From a virus: a stretch of 31,960 bases of DNA. This document shows positions 23,280-31,343 of the stretch, piece by piece. The stretch is from the IMG/VR virus record IMGVR_UViG_3300044948_000402, positions 1 through 31,960 of that record; one strand, 5' to 3'. The position numbers were made by a program, and so were the translations under genes. Numbering within the stretch: position 1 is the stretch's first letter; the number at the start of each line of letters is the position of its first letter. The notes below the pieces were generated by a model. That model made no database searches. It saw only the letters and a list, made by a program, of their open reading frames with translations, and was not told the origin of the DNA.

Positions 23280-24133
23280 AGCTTGGCCCCGGTGTCCGCA
23301 TCCCACACGGCGACGGGGGGCGCGTCCTTGGCGTAGGGCCACCATTCGGTAGCCTCATGGATGAAATGGGTTCCGGATTCCTCGGACCATGCGTCGGCGG
23401 CGAAATAGACTTGGCAAGTCGCGTCGCCGCTTTCGAGCCGCAGGATGTATTGGCAAATCGGTTCCGCGTATGCGCTCCAATCATAGCCGTAGCCGTCGTC
23501 ATAGATATTGGTTCCGCCGAAAAACGGCAGTGGGTAGTAGTCCTCCCAAAGCATCTCAATCTCCAGATAGAACTTGTTAGTTGGAGCAAAGAGCCCGTCC
23601 GCCGGGTCGAGCTTGACGACAGCGACCCGGTCCCCGCGCCGCACTTTCGCTTTTACCCCAATGCCAACGGAAGGCGTCCCCCACCATTGCGAATTGCTAG
23701 ACTGGGTGCCGTTAAAGTCATCCTGCCCGAAAGAAAAGGCGTCGATGTGGGGAGTCTTCCACGCGCTGCGCCAAATGCCATACTCACTTGCCGCAATGTC
23801 ACTGTAATAGCTGCCGGTGCCGGAGTTGTATGTCGCTCCGTTGTAATCGTCGCCGCCGAGCTTGCAATAACCGCGCTGCTGATAGGTTGACGCGCTGACA
23901 TCAAGCCGCCTGTTTGTTGGAGCGGTCGTAGGGGCGCTGATCGACACCGTCGATCCAGTCACTTTCCACTCCGCGGTGCCGCCCGTAAACTGAGCGTCTT
24001 TGACGCGGTAGAATATCTCCGCGATCTGGTCCCACGTCACCTCCATCGGATAGGCAGTGCCGTCGCCTACCTCGCCTGCCGTTTTATCGACAAAGGTAAA
24101 TCTCAGGTCGGCAGTGAAAACCCCGGCGCTCAT
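23276..24133 (-). CDS. Minus-strand hypothetical protein, aromatic-rich (285 aa)
   Basis: The protein is rich in Tyr, Trp, Asp and Gly (for example LWEDYYPLPFFGG and NIYDDGYGYDWSAYAEP) and appears mostly beta-structured. This would suit a secreted or virion-surface fibre or decoration protein, but no family is recognised. Its ATG overlaps the stop of the upstream minus-strand gene by four bases (ATGA), so the two are probably co-translated. Its stop is the same CTAG used by the plus-strand gene it meets. The pair is the only minus-strand coding block in the window and may be a separately regulated or exchanged module. Confidence 0.75.
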   Translation of the reverse strand: MSAGVFTADLRFTFVDKTAGEVGDGTAYPMEVTWDQIAEIFYRVKDAQFTGGTAEWKVTGSTVSISAPTTAPTNRRLDVSASTYQQRGYCKLGGDDYNGATYNSGTGSYYSDIAASEYGIWRSAWKTPHIDAFSFGQDDFNGTQSSNSQWWGTPSVGIGVKAKVRRGDRVAVVKLDPADGLFAPTNKFYLEIEMLWEDYYPLPFFGGTNIYDDGYGYDWSAYAEPICQYILRLESGDATCQVYFAADAWSEESGTHFIHEATEWWPYAKDAPPVAVWDADTGAKL

Positions 24134-24771
24134 GGCAATGGCGGTGCGTAGCTGTTGCGGCTGTTAGCCTGCACCGGCAGCAAGGCGAACTCGCCGTTGG
24201 CGACAATTAACAGCTCATAGCTGCAAATCTCATCACGGCGGCACTGGGTGATATCAGGAGGGACGTCGCCGCTCGTCGCAGTGACTTCCGCGAGCACGGT
24301 GTATTCCTCCTCGTCCGTGCTGGTTGGCTGCGCGGCGTGAAATTCGATGACGGGCGGATGTTCAGAGTCATATACCCGGCTCGCGTTGTCTCTTGTGACT
24401 TTGAGCACAACAAACCCGCCGCCTTTCGTCGTCGTGGTATCGTCGCCTAGCGGCACTTCAACGACATCCGCCACCTTGACCCGTGTTCCCTGGATGACGG
24501 CAATTCCTCCCAGCGCGCTGAATTTCGGCACCCCGTCAGTCTCGCCGCTTTGCGTCACCTTCCACATGTGATTAACCGAGGACTCCAACGTCACCCGCCC
24601 AAGGATGCTCCCTAGCACGCGGATTTGATTCCCCCATCCTTCGATGCCGGTTGGCACCACGACGATTTCAGTTCCCACGCCCCGCAGCCTGGATTGCACG
24701 CCGTCTAAGTCGCGGAGCAGTCCGGAGACTTTCGATTCCAAGCGGGCGATGTCGGATCGTGAGTGGTCCAT
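24130..24771 (-). CDS. Minus-strand hypothetical protein with N-terminal coiled coil (213 aa)
   Basis: The chosen start gives MDHSRSDIARLESKVSGLL, a heptad coiled coil of about 30 residues that would support oligomerisation. The rest is a beta-rich domain with VVEVPLGDDTTTTKGGGFVV near the middle and a Cys pair (TQCRRDEICSYELL) late. An in-frame start eight codons upstream would add a hydrophobic leader, MHLYLFCV, but it lies in the AT-rich intergenic part. The coiled-coil plus beta domain layout recalls fibre or adhesin components. The link to the 285-residue partner is shown by their ATGA overlap. Function is unassigned. Confidence 0.72.
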   Translation of the reverse strand: MDHSRSDIARLESKVSGLLRDLDGVQSRLRGVGTEIVVVPTGIEGWGNQIRVLGSILGRVTLESSVNHMWKVTQSGETDGVPKFSALGGIAVIQGTRVKVADVVEVPLGDDTTTTKGGGFVVLKVTRDNASRVYDSEHPPVIEFHAAQPTSTDEEEYTVLAEVTATSGDVPPDITQCRRDEICSYELLIVANGEFALLPVQANSRNSYAPPLP

Positions 24772-24814
24772 AACGCAAAAAAGATACAAATGCACAAAAA
24801 TTGCAATTCTATTC

Positions 24815-24832
24815 TTGACGAAACGTAAAGAC
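24815..24832 (+). promoter_or_regulatory. Phage leader/promoter motif, copy 6
   Basis: TTGACGAAACGTAAAGAC ends 17 bases before the scaffold ATG. It lies in the divergent gap between the minus-strand pair and the capsid operon, where a promoter for the plus strand is expected. No matching copy faces the minus strand. Confidence 0.65.
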
Positions 24833-24849
24833 TGGGGCCCATCGTTTCC

Positions 24850-25839
24850 ATGTCAGACACAGATCAGGCGCAAGCCGACTTGCCGGAAGACGACTCAACG
24901 GTCCTCGATCCATTGGATACGAGGAACTCCCTAGACAATGGGACCAGCGAACTCGCCAGTTACGAACAGGAGATTTACTCTCTTGAACTCACCGACGCGC
25001 AACCCGAGCAAGGCGATACGCCTGCTGAGGAACCTGCCGCAGAGGAAGAAGCCAGCGAAACGCACGAAGAATCTTCCGGGCAGGAAGACGACGAAGAGAC
25101 GCAGGCGCGTGAACAAATGCGCCCAAGGCTCAAAGACCCGCTCGACATCGCGGTTGCTTCACTGGCGAAAGCCAAAGGGATTTCCCTAATCGAAGCAGCC
25201 AAGATCATCGACGGCAACACGTCGCCTAACCAAACAACCGCCACGGAGAGTCAAGATCACACGCAGGCCGAAACCAGCACGTCCGAAACCAGCACGTCGA
25301 TCACTCAGCAAATCAAGGAACTACGGGTAAAACTCAAGGAAGCCACTGGCGCGCTTGAATTTGAAACCGCAGCGGAAATTTCCGACCAGATTGAGGAGTT
25401 GCGCGACAGGCAGGTGGACAGCCGCATCGCCGAAGTGCAGGAGCAATCCCGCGCCGAAGTGGCTAGATCACAAGAATTCGACGCCAAGTGGGAGGAGAGC
25501 AAGCGCCAAGCCGTTGCTTTTTATCCTGACACTGACAAGCCGGATTCCGATATCAGCCAGCGCATGATCGAGATCAATGATTGGATGCAACAAAACGGCG
25601 ATCCGATTTTCCACTCTCCAGACAAGTTGTTCATCCTTGCCAAGATGGCCGCCGCAGAACTCGGAAAACCGATGAAGCGCCCCGTCAGCAAGGAAACCCC
25701 AAGACCTTCCAAGAGTCCCGTCCAACCCGCAAGCGGCAACGCTCGCACAGCCCCCACTAACCCTACCAAACGGGCTAATGAGGAGTTGGAAGGCATTAAC
25801 TCTTTGGATGCTTTTGAAGCACTCATCGGAGCAATGTAG
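24850..25839 (+). CDS. Probable capsid scaffold protein with UVR-like helical hairpin (329 aa)
   Basis: Position between portal and major capsid, an acidic and disordered N-terminal half, a coiled central part and a basic Pro/Ser-rich tail fit a scaffolding protein that shapes the prohead and then leaves. Residues about 153-184 (QQIKELRVKLKEATGALEFE and following) closely match the UVR helical hairpin known from UvrB and UvrC, with the diagnostic LEFE-AA-DQI-EL spacing. That motif mediates protein-protein contact in those proteins. The start follows motif copy 6. Scaffold assignment rests on context and composition. Confidence 0.7.
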   Translation: MSDTDQAQADLPEDDSTVLDPLDTRNSLDNGTSELASYEQEIYSLELTDAQPEQGDTPAEEPAAEEEASETHEESSGQEDDEETQAREQMRPRLKDPLDIAVASLAKAKGISLIEAAKIIDGNTSPNQTTATESQDHTQAETSTSETSTSITQQIKELRVKLKEATGALEFETAAEISDQIEELRDRQVDSRIAEVQEQSRAEVARSQEFDAKWEESKRQAVAFYPDTDKPDSDISQRMIEINDWMQQNGDPIFHSPDKLFILAKMAAAELGKPMKRPVSKETPRPSKSPVQPASGNARTAPTNPTKRANEELEGINSLDAFEALIGAM

Positions 25840-25877
25840 TTTCGGTCTCTCGTTTTCCCATCGGTAGTTAGATGCGG

Positions 25878-25916
25878 GGTTTCTCCTGTTCCGGCAACGG
25901 AACGTCTCCTGAAACC
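25878..25916 (+). promoter_or_regulatory. Structured 5' leader of the capsid gene
   Basis: An inner stem GTTCCG/CGGAAC is capped by a GCAA (GNRA) tetraloop at 25888-25903. It is enclosed by GGTTTC/GAAACC at 25878-25883 and 25911-25916 across an internal loop. The structure lies 19 bases before the capsid ATG. It may stabilise the abundant capsid mRNA or control its translation. It has no T-tract. Confidence 0.6.
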
Positions 25917-25935
25917 AACCAACTAAACCACTACC

Positions 25936-27426
25936 ATGGCCATCGACATCACACCAGCCACGACTGGAACCAACCTGCTCAGTCAGGACGCCGCCTCCCT
26001 CCGCCAGAAATGGCACAAGGGTGCTCTACTCGCCGAAGAAGAGGAAGATTTCTTCCAACAATTCGAGGGCAACGAACGTGCTCCCATCTGGGTGCAGAAA
26101 GACCTCTCCAAAGGAGACGGTGCCAAAATGACCTTCACCACCACCTCCGGTTACTACGGAGAGGGTCAATACGGCGAAGGACTCTTTGAAGGCCCGGACG
26201 ACTACGAGAAGGACGACATCGACTCTTTCGAGCTGAAGGTGGATTACATCCGCAATGCCGCTTCCCGCTCCAAGCGCGCCGACGAGATCATGGGCCTCAT
26301 GGACGAACTCAAGTCCATGGTTCCTGTCAAGCTCGGCAAATGGCTTGGCCGCGTCAAACGCGACAACATCATGGGTCTTTGCACCCTGACCTTGCCGCAG
26401 GATAACCGCATCTATGCTGGCGGCAAAACCCTCGCAACTCTCGGTTCTGCCGACGTGTTGAGCTGGGATGATGTCGTCATCACCGGTGCCGCCATGAAAC
26501 CCCTCGGCGGCCTTCCAGCCAACGTGGCGGCGAACGGCAGCAATCCTATCTGGTCGCAGAACTTCATCCCTTCCGAAACGGCTGCCCTCAGCCTCCGTCT
26601 CGATCCGGATTACAAGACTGTGCTTAGTTCCGGCGACGTGCGCGGACGTGGCAACACCCTGTTCAAAGGCGGATACCCCGCCATTGACGGTCACACCATC
26701 ATCCCTCACAACGCACTCAACCACGCTGGCAAAGGCGCGGTCGGTTCGTTCCTCGCTCCCGAAGCGTTCCTCGGTCTTGCCATCGCTGGCTACGCCGACA
26801 CAGCCCGCACGCTCTCGGGCGGTGGTTCTGACAACGCCGACGACGCACTGACAGGCACCGGCAAGCCTCTCTGGTTCAAGTATTTCGGCGGCCACGACTT
26901 CCAATTCGTGGACACCGGCGTGCTCGACGTGAGCGCCTCCGCCATCGGCGACGTTGCTGGCCCGTATTACGCGATCATCTACAACACCAGCGGCGCAAAC
27001 GCTGGCAAGTGGGGTTTCGTGAAATACACCACTGGCAACGACGGCAACAGCATTGATGTCACCGAGTTCCTCACTGGCCAAGCCGACGGAACTTACCGCA
27101 AGGGCACCGTTGGTTCGGTCACTTGGAACGCCGCCATCAACACCGAAGTGTGGGCGTCCGGCGCTCTCATCATCCCTGCTAACGCCAAGGGTGTTCCATT
27201 CGGCCACACCATCGCAATGGGACGTGCCGGCATCGTTCGTGGCTACGGCTCCGAGCGCGCCAAGCGCGACATCGAGATGGACAACGGCAACTTCATCAAG
27301 CGCGTGTTCATCATGAGCATCTTCGGTCAGGCCCTTCGCCGCGACCGCAAGAACCGCGTGCCTGCTGTCGCCTTGCTGACCCACGCCCTCAACCGCCCCG
27401 GCATCAACCTGCCAACGATTGCCTAA
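25936..27426 (+). CDS. Major capsid protein, DUF4043/N4-gp56-like (496 aa)
   Basis: This forms the icosahedral shell. Residues about 47-100 contain the characteristic block APIWVQKDLSKGDGAKMTFT, then a Gly/Tyr-rich loop, FEGPDDYEKDD and SRSKRADEIMG. This order resembles DUF4043/N4-gp56-like capsid proteins: a load-bearing Lys-Gly stretch, an EG-containing loop, then a helix. The C-terminal half includes VPFGHTIAMGRAGIVRGYGS and ends RRDRKNRVPAVALLTHALNR. Length is close to the family norm. It follows the scaffold gene by 96 bases and is followed by a strong terminator, consistent with high, separately limited expression. No Shine-Dalgarno is visible, but the leader hairpin is. Confidence 0.82.
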   Translation: MAIDITPATTGTNLLSQDAASLRQKWHKGALLAEEEEDFFQQFEGNERAPIWVQKDLSKGDGAKMTFTTTSGYYGEGQYGEGLFEGPDDYEKDDIDSFELKVDYIRNAASRSKRADEIMGLMDELKSMVPVKLGKWLGRVKRDNIMGLCTLTLPQDNRIYAGGKTLATLGSADVLSWDDVVITGAAMKPLGGLPANVAANGSNPIWSQNFIPSETAALSLRLDPDYKTVLSSGDVRGRGNTLFKGGYPAIDGHTIIPHNALNHAGKGAVGSFLAPEAFLGLAIAGYADTARTLSGGGSDNADDALTGTGKPLWFKYFGGHDFQFVDTGVLDVSASAIGDVAGPYYAIIYNTSGANAGKWGFVKYTTGNDGNSIDVTEFLTGQADGTYRKGTVGSVTWNAAINTEVWASGALIIPANAKGVPFGHTIAMGRAGIVRGYGSERAKRDIEMDNGNFIKRVFIMSIFGQALRRDRKNRVPAVALLTHALNRPGINLPTIA

Positions 27427-27434
27427 CCCAACTT

Positions 27435-27466
27435 GGAGGGGGCGGAGCAATTCGCCCCCTCCTTTT
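27435..27466 (+). terminator. Intrinsic terminator after the capsid gene
   Basis: GGAGGGGGCG pairs perfectly with CGCCCCCTCC over an 8-base loop and is followed by TTTT, then CCCTTTT. It lies nine bases after the capsid stop. It is expected to reduce transcription from the capsid gene into the downstream genes. Confidence 0.88.
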
Positions 27467-27480
27467 CCCTTTTCTCTACT

Positions 27481-27978
27481 ATGAAAGCCGTTTTCCGCGT
27501 TTCCAACCGCCTCCGCGCTGGTGCTCCAATCCCTCGGGATTTCCTGCCGATTCCCGGAATCGAGCATCTTGGGCTTTGCTTCCAACAGAAGATCATCACC
27601 GATCCTGCGGAGTTCAACGCCACCTTGGCCCTGATTGACGACCCGCGCTTCCCGCGCCGTGGCGCTGTCATTTCCGCCTACATTCTCACTCCTGCCGACG
27701 AGGCGAAGCTGACCGCTAAGCCGGTCGTTATCGCGCCGGTTGTCGAGGTTTCCGAACCGGAACCGGAACTGGTCGAGGAAATCGCTCCGGTCGAGGAATC
27801 CGCTCCGGTCGTTTCCGAATCCCCCTTCCGCATGGAAGGCAAGGCCATCTTCCTCGGAGCTGACCGCGTAGCCGGTCTTTTCGGTGAAGGAGACAAGCAA
27901 CATTTGCGTGTCGCAGCCGAACACGCCGACCTCCGCCCGGAGCTCGAAGCATGGCTGAAATCTCAACCAACCATCTAA
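27481..27978 (+). CDS. Hypothetical protein after capsid (165 aa)
   Basis: The start MKAVFRVSNRLRAGAPIPR is chosen because the longer upstream frame at 27433 would run through the terminator. The N-terminal 80 residues look globular. A Pro/Glu/Val linker (SEPEPELVEEIAPVEESAPV) follows, then a short C-terminal domain (AEHADLRPELEAWLKSQ). It lies six bases before the next gene. Small proteins here are often head-completion or decoration proteins, but I recognise no family. Confidence 0.65.
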   Translation: MKAVFRVSNRLRAGAPIPRDFLPIPGIEHLGLCFQQKIITDPAEFNATLALIDDPRFPRRGAVISAYILTPADEAKLTAKPVVIAPVVEVSEPEPELVEEIAPVEESAPVVSESPFRMEGKAIFLGADRVAGLFGEGDKQHLRVAAEHADLRPELEAWLKSQPTI

Positions 27979-27984
27979 ACCACC

Positions 27985-28968
27985 ATGTCCGCACTATCAG
28001 ACGCCCTCGAAACCTCGTTGCTGAACCATCTGCTCCGAGCCACTGCATACACTCCCGCAACCGCGCTTCACTTTGGCCTCTTCCTCACCGACCCCGGCGA
28101 AAGCGGGGTATCCGGCGAGGTTTCAGGCGGAAGCTATGCCCGCGTAGCCGTTACCAATAATTCGACCAGCTTCGGACTTGCTTCTAACATTGCAGGGAAA
28201 AGCAACGCCATCGACATCGTGTTCCCGGAAGCCACCGCCGCTTGGGGAACCCCGAAGTTTTGGGCTGTTTATGAAACCCCAACATCGTTCACTGGCACTA
28301 CCACCAGCGGAAACGCCACCATTGCGTCCGTTGCCGACACTAGCGCAATCAAAGTGGGCATGGCGCTTTCTGGAACCGGAATCGCCGCTGGCGCTACCGT
28401 GGTTTCGATCGTGCTAAATACATCCGTGACCATGAGCTTGGTCGCTACCGCCTCGGGCACCGTATCCATCGCTGGGGAGCAGATGCTCGTGCACGGGGCT
28501 CTCTTGTCTCCGCGCTATGTTGCGACTGGCGACACCCCGAAAATCGCGGCTGGCGCGATGAGCGTCAGCTTTGGATCCTTGACGGGAATCGGCCTGACCG
28601 ACTACGCAAAATCCAAGTTGCTCGATCTGGTGTTCGGCGCTTACGCCTTCACCCCTCCCACAACGGTTTATGCGGCAGTTGCCACCGGACTGACTACTGC
28701 TGGTTTTACCGAGTGGACAGATTCCAGCTACACCCGCCAAGCCGTCACGTTTGGGGCTCCAAGCGGAGGGGTTTCTTCCAACTCTGGAGTAATCACGATG
28801 AGCGGGGCGGTGGTTTCCTCCATAGGCCCGCTTACCCAATTCCAGCTTCTTGATAGCGCCACCGTAGGAAACGCCCTTTTGAGCGGCCCGCTATCTTCCG
28901 CACGAACCATTCCGGTTGGTGACAGTTGTAAATTCGCCATCGGTTCAATCAGCTGCACGCTTCAATAA
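27985..28968 (+). CDS. Tail-fibre-like protein with duplicated domain and insertion (327 aa)
   Basis: The first domain begins with LLNHLLRATAYTPATALHFG, continues with VSGGSYARVAVTN and WGTPKFWAVYE, and closes with HGALLSPRYVATGD. It is the fold I associate with small phage tail-fibre or decoration proteins. A second, diverged copy follows from about residue 205 (YAKSKLLDLVFGAYAFTPP onward, then SSYTRQAVTFG, SARTIPVGDSCKFAIG). The first copy is interrupted near residues 100-165 by a Gly/Thr/Ser beta segment (TTSGNATIASVADTSAIKVG) of a type that recurs in virion proteins. This is inferred to be a receptor-facing or decoration protein. Its stop abuts the next start. Confidence 0.68.
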   Translation: MSALSDALETSLLNHLLRATAYTPATALHFGLFLTDPGESGVSGEVSGGSYARVAVTNNSTSFGLASNIAGKSNAIDIVFPEATAAWGTPKFWAVYETPTSFTGTTTSGNATIASVADTSAIKVGMALSGTGIAAGATVVSIVLNTSVTMSLVATASGTVSIAGEQMLVHGALLSPRYVATGDTPKIAAGAMSVSFGSLTGIGLTDYAKSKLLDLVFGAYAFTPPTTVYAAVATGLTTAGFTEWTDSSYTRQAVTFGAPSGGVSSNSGVITMSGAVVSSIGPLTQFQLLDSATVGNALLSGPLSSARTIPVGDSCKFAIGSISCTLQ

Positions 28969-29664
28969 ATGACTCTTGTTGGGACATGTGCTGATGCTTC
29001 TGGGACAATCTCGAATACCACCGCGTATTCGGGGTTGGCCACGGGCATGAAGATTGCTCCGTGCGTGGTGTTCCCATCAGGAGCGACGGTAACAGACATT
29101 GAAGGCGTGGCGGGCCTTTCTTTCACGGTCACTCCCGTTGCGTCTGAAGAGGCATACAAATACACGTTTACGCTTTACGAACCCAAAGCGGGAGGGGCAG
29201 CAATCGTGTATGCTGAGGCGATAGCGGTTTCTGCCGCCGTGGCAGGGATTCTGATTTCTGGCGCGGCCGTGATGTTGGAATCGTCGTTTTTAGATGGAGT
29301 CAAAGCCACGGCGACAACGAGCGGCGGAAACTCCCCGTTTGCTTTCCACTGCATCAACACCGCAGCGGCCACGGCGACAACCAATTGGGGACGCCGTGTT
29401 GATCTCGGTTTTATTGGCCTTGAAGCCGTATCCGCGAAGTCTTTCTTGTCCGGCCACAGCTCTCCGTTTGCTTTCCACTGCATCAACACCGCAGCGGCCA
29501 CGGCAATAGCGGGCGGCCTCTTTGTATTCTTTCGAGCGACTGCTTCAACTTCAGCCACGGCATCGGCTCCAATCAAGGTAACGAGAGATCGATTCATAGA
29601 AGCAAAACCAAGGACACTCTCTCGCGCCAAGGCCGAAATTAGCGGCTTCAATAGTTACGTTTAA
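28969..29664 (+). CDS. Hypothetical protein with internal direct repeat (231 aa)
   Basis: The protein starts immediately after the preceding stop. Its first half is beta-like (VVFPSGATVTDIEGVAGLSF). The second half is Ala-rich and twice contains SPFAFHCINTAAATA, encoded by a 41-base identical repeat. No family is recognised. A minus-strand frame over 29175-29651 is also fairly long, but the plus-strand gene is favoured by its tight placement between neighbours. A tail or head-accessory role is inferred from context. Confidence 0.5.
   Translation: MTLVGTCADASGTISNTTAYSGLATGMKIAPCVVFPSGATVTDIEGVAGLSFTVTPVASEEAYKYTFTLYEPKAGGAAIVYAEAIAVSAAVAGILISGAAVMLESSFLDGVKATATTSGGNSPFAFHCINTAAATATTNWGRRVDLGFIGLEAVSAKSFLSGHSSPFAFHCINTAAATAIAGGLFVFFRATASTSATASAPIKVTRDRFIEAKPRTLSRAKAEISGFNSYV
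29335..29504 (+). repeat. 41-bp perfect direct repeats
   Basis: CCGTTTGCTTTCCACTGCAT and the following 21 bases are identical at 29335-29375 and 29464-29504, 129 bases apart. The spacing is a multiple of three, so both copies read SPFAFHCINTAAATA. The intervening sequence is unrelated, suggesting a recombination or duplication event. Confidence 0.85.
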
Positions 29665-29667
29665 GCC

Positions 29668-30489
29668 ATGACTATCACTACCGCCATCGCAGTTGTATCA
29701 GGTTTTAACGCCGCGCTCCAAGCGGAGGCGTTACAGTCGGCTACCGCCATCGCAGTTGTCACCGGCGCGAGCGACATCCGCACGCGCTCGGTGTGCAGTC
29801 TCATCCAAGAGTCGCTTTCGTTGTGGGGGTTCCTCTGCGCGAAAACCGCGCCGGACTTCGCCAAGTCCCGCGCTCTCACCGATCTCAACACCGCGTTGCA
29901 GCTCGTCTGGAGCAATGCCGACGGCAACGACTACTGGACGAACGAGACGCTGACGATCACTCTGGCAGATACGGAGGATTCCTATGACCTGCCGGACACG
30001 ATCCAGAACGTCAAAGGCCCGTGCCGCCGCGACGACACCAAGCAACCGCTCGCGGCGATCGGTTCGATCAGCGAGTTTGAATCATTCGTGGACCTCTACT
30101 TGGACGGCGACGCCGCCTCCGGCCCGGTGGCCTACCATATCGAATCCATGAAGCAGGCGGGCGAAGATCCGGCGAAAACCGTCTTCCGGATCACTCCGGC
30201 AGTTTCCGGCACCAGCGTAGCATTCCTGCTCGACGTGGTGAAAGAAGCACCCCGCTACACCACTGCGGATCTCGTCTCCTGCCCAGCGGTGCCAATCCCT
30301 CACCGCTACGCGGAAACCCTCCTCATCCCGATCATCCGCTACCACGCCTCGTCCTACTATCTGTTTGAGGCACTTGACCCCAAGCAGAAGGAAACCATCG
30401 ACCGCGAATACCAGCAAGCCCGCCAGCAGCTCGGGCTTGTCGATCCAAACCCGGTGAAGGAATCCCCATCCTCCAGTAAAGAAGCATGA
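29668..30489 (+). CDS. Probable head-tail connector/adaptor protein (273 aa)
   Basis: The N-terminus carries two similar segments with TAIAVVSG/TAIAVVTG encoded by a 19-base repeat 63 bases apart, then the main domain. The order of blocks is DLNTALQLVWSNADGNDYW, DTEDSYDLPDTIQNVKGP, FLLDVVKEAPRY and PIPHRYAETLLIPIIRYHAS, closing with a helix ending QQARQQLGLVDP. This matches the connector-type proteins I know next to phage portals and capsids. It probably sits below the portal and docks the tail. It overlaps the next gene by ATGA. Confidence 0.65.
   Translation: MTITTAIAVVSGFNAALQAEALQSATAIAVVTGASDIRTRSVCSLIQESLSLWGFLCAKTAPDFAKSRALTDLNTALQLVWSNADGNDYWTNETLTITLADTEDSYDLPDTIQNVKGPCRRDDTKQPLAAIGSISEFESFVDLYLDGDAASGPVAYHIESMKQAGEDPAKTVFRITPAVSGTSVAFLLDVVKEAPRYTTADLVSCPAVPIPHRYAETLLIPIIRYHASSYYLFEALDPKQKETIDREYQQARQQLGLVDPNPVKESPSSSKEA
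29678..29759 (+). repeat. 19-bp direct repeats near gene start
   Basis: CTACCGCCATCGCAGTTGT occurs at 29678-29696 and 29741-29759, 63 bases apart, within the start of the connector gene. The region is a second small duplication within 500 bases of the 41-bp repeats. Confidence 0.8.
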
Positions 30490-31340
30490 ACGCATTCGCC
30501 TTCGCCAACCGACTTTGCCGAGACCTCAATGCTGAGAGTTTCGCGGACGTGTCTTCAAGAGATCGGCAGGAAATACTGGACGCCATCAATGGCGGCATCC
30601 AACGCCTCGACGCCCTCGCCTCGCATGAGTCCCGCACCACCACCGTTGGCTTCTCGCTCGCCGCCCCGGCCACCGTGTCCATCGGCGTGACGACTGGCAG
30701 CACCGGGACGACTGGCACCGCGTTCACGGACGATCAACTTTACCGGACCATCCGCGTTGACGGCGACGACATCGACAACCAGGTCATCGCGGCTGGCGAA
30801 CTCCTGCACCCGTATTCCGGGGCCACTGGCACCGTTTCGGCGATCATTTACAGCGACGCCATGACGGTTCCAGAACCTTATGACGAGGTTGTCGGAAACA
30901 TCCGGATTTTGGAAACTTTGCGCGAGATTGAAAACCGCGTCGTGGGGCAGTCATCCCGCAGAACCGGCGAGCCTCGGTCATTCATTGTTGAGCCAAACGC
31001 CCGCAACCAAACGCCTCCGGTTCCTGCCGTGATCCGTTTGGATTCCTTGCCCAGCCGAGCCTATCGGCTCGAAGCTAAATTCACCCTCGCTCCTTCGCGT
31101 GTGGCATTTGCGGACCTGCTCACAGCCGGGAGTAACCTGCCAATCCGCACGGAATACATCGAAATTTACCTGCTCCCCATTTGTCGCGGCCTGCTGGCCA
31201 CCTCGGAAATGTGGAAGAACGCGGACACCCGCAGCATCGTCATGAAGAGCGCGGAAAAGGCGGAGTCGGACTTCGCAACCCGCGTCCCTCGCACCCTCGC
31301 TACTCCGCGCAACCTTTGCAGAACCAAACCCGGATTCTAA
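30486..31340 (+). CDS. Hypothetical connector/tail-associated protein (284 aa)
   Basis: It overlaps the preceding gene (ATGA) and its start is chosen there. The N-terminus is helical (RDRQEILDAINGGIQRLDAL), the middle is a Gly/Thr-rich beta segment (VSIGVTTGSTGTTGTAFTDD), and a helical C-terminal part follows with KNADTRSIVMKSAEKAESDF. Placement after the connector suggests a second collar or tail-assembly component. The family is not recognised. Confidence 0.62.
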   Translation: MNAFAFANRLCRDLNAESFADVSSRDRQEILDAINGGIQRLDALASHESRTTTVGFSLAAPATVSIGVTTGSTGTTGTAFTDDQLYRTIRVDGDDIDNQVIAAGELLHPYSGATGTVSAIIYSDAMTVPEPYDEVVGNIRILETLREIENRVVGQSSRRTGEPRSFIVEPNARNQTPPVPAVIRLDSLPSRAYRLEAKFTLAPSRVAFADLLTAGSNLPIRTEYIEIYLLPICRGLLATSEMWKNADTRSIVMKSAEKAESDFATRVPRTLATPRNLCRTKPGF

Positions 31341-31343
31341 TTC

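Noticed and set aside
26026-27966. A 646-residue minus-strand frame opposite the capsid gene
   Set aside because: It runs antisense through the capsid, the terminator and the next gene. Its length follows from the codon bias of the plus-strand genes, and the capsid is recognisable.
29175-29651. A 158-residue minus-strand frame with VLMQWKANGE twice
   Set aside because: It mirrors the 41-bp repeat of the plus-strand gene. It has no spacing relation to neighbours, whereas the plus-strand gene abuts both flanking genes.
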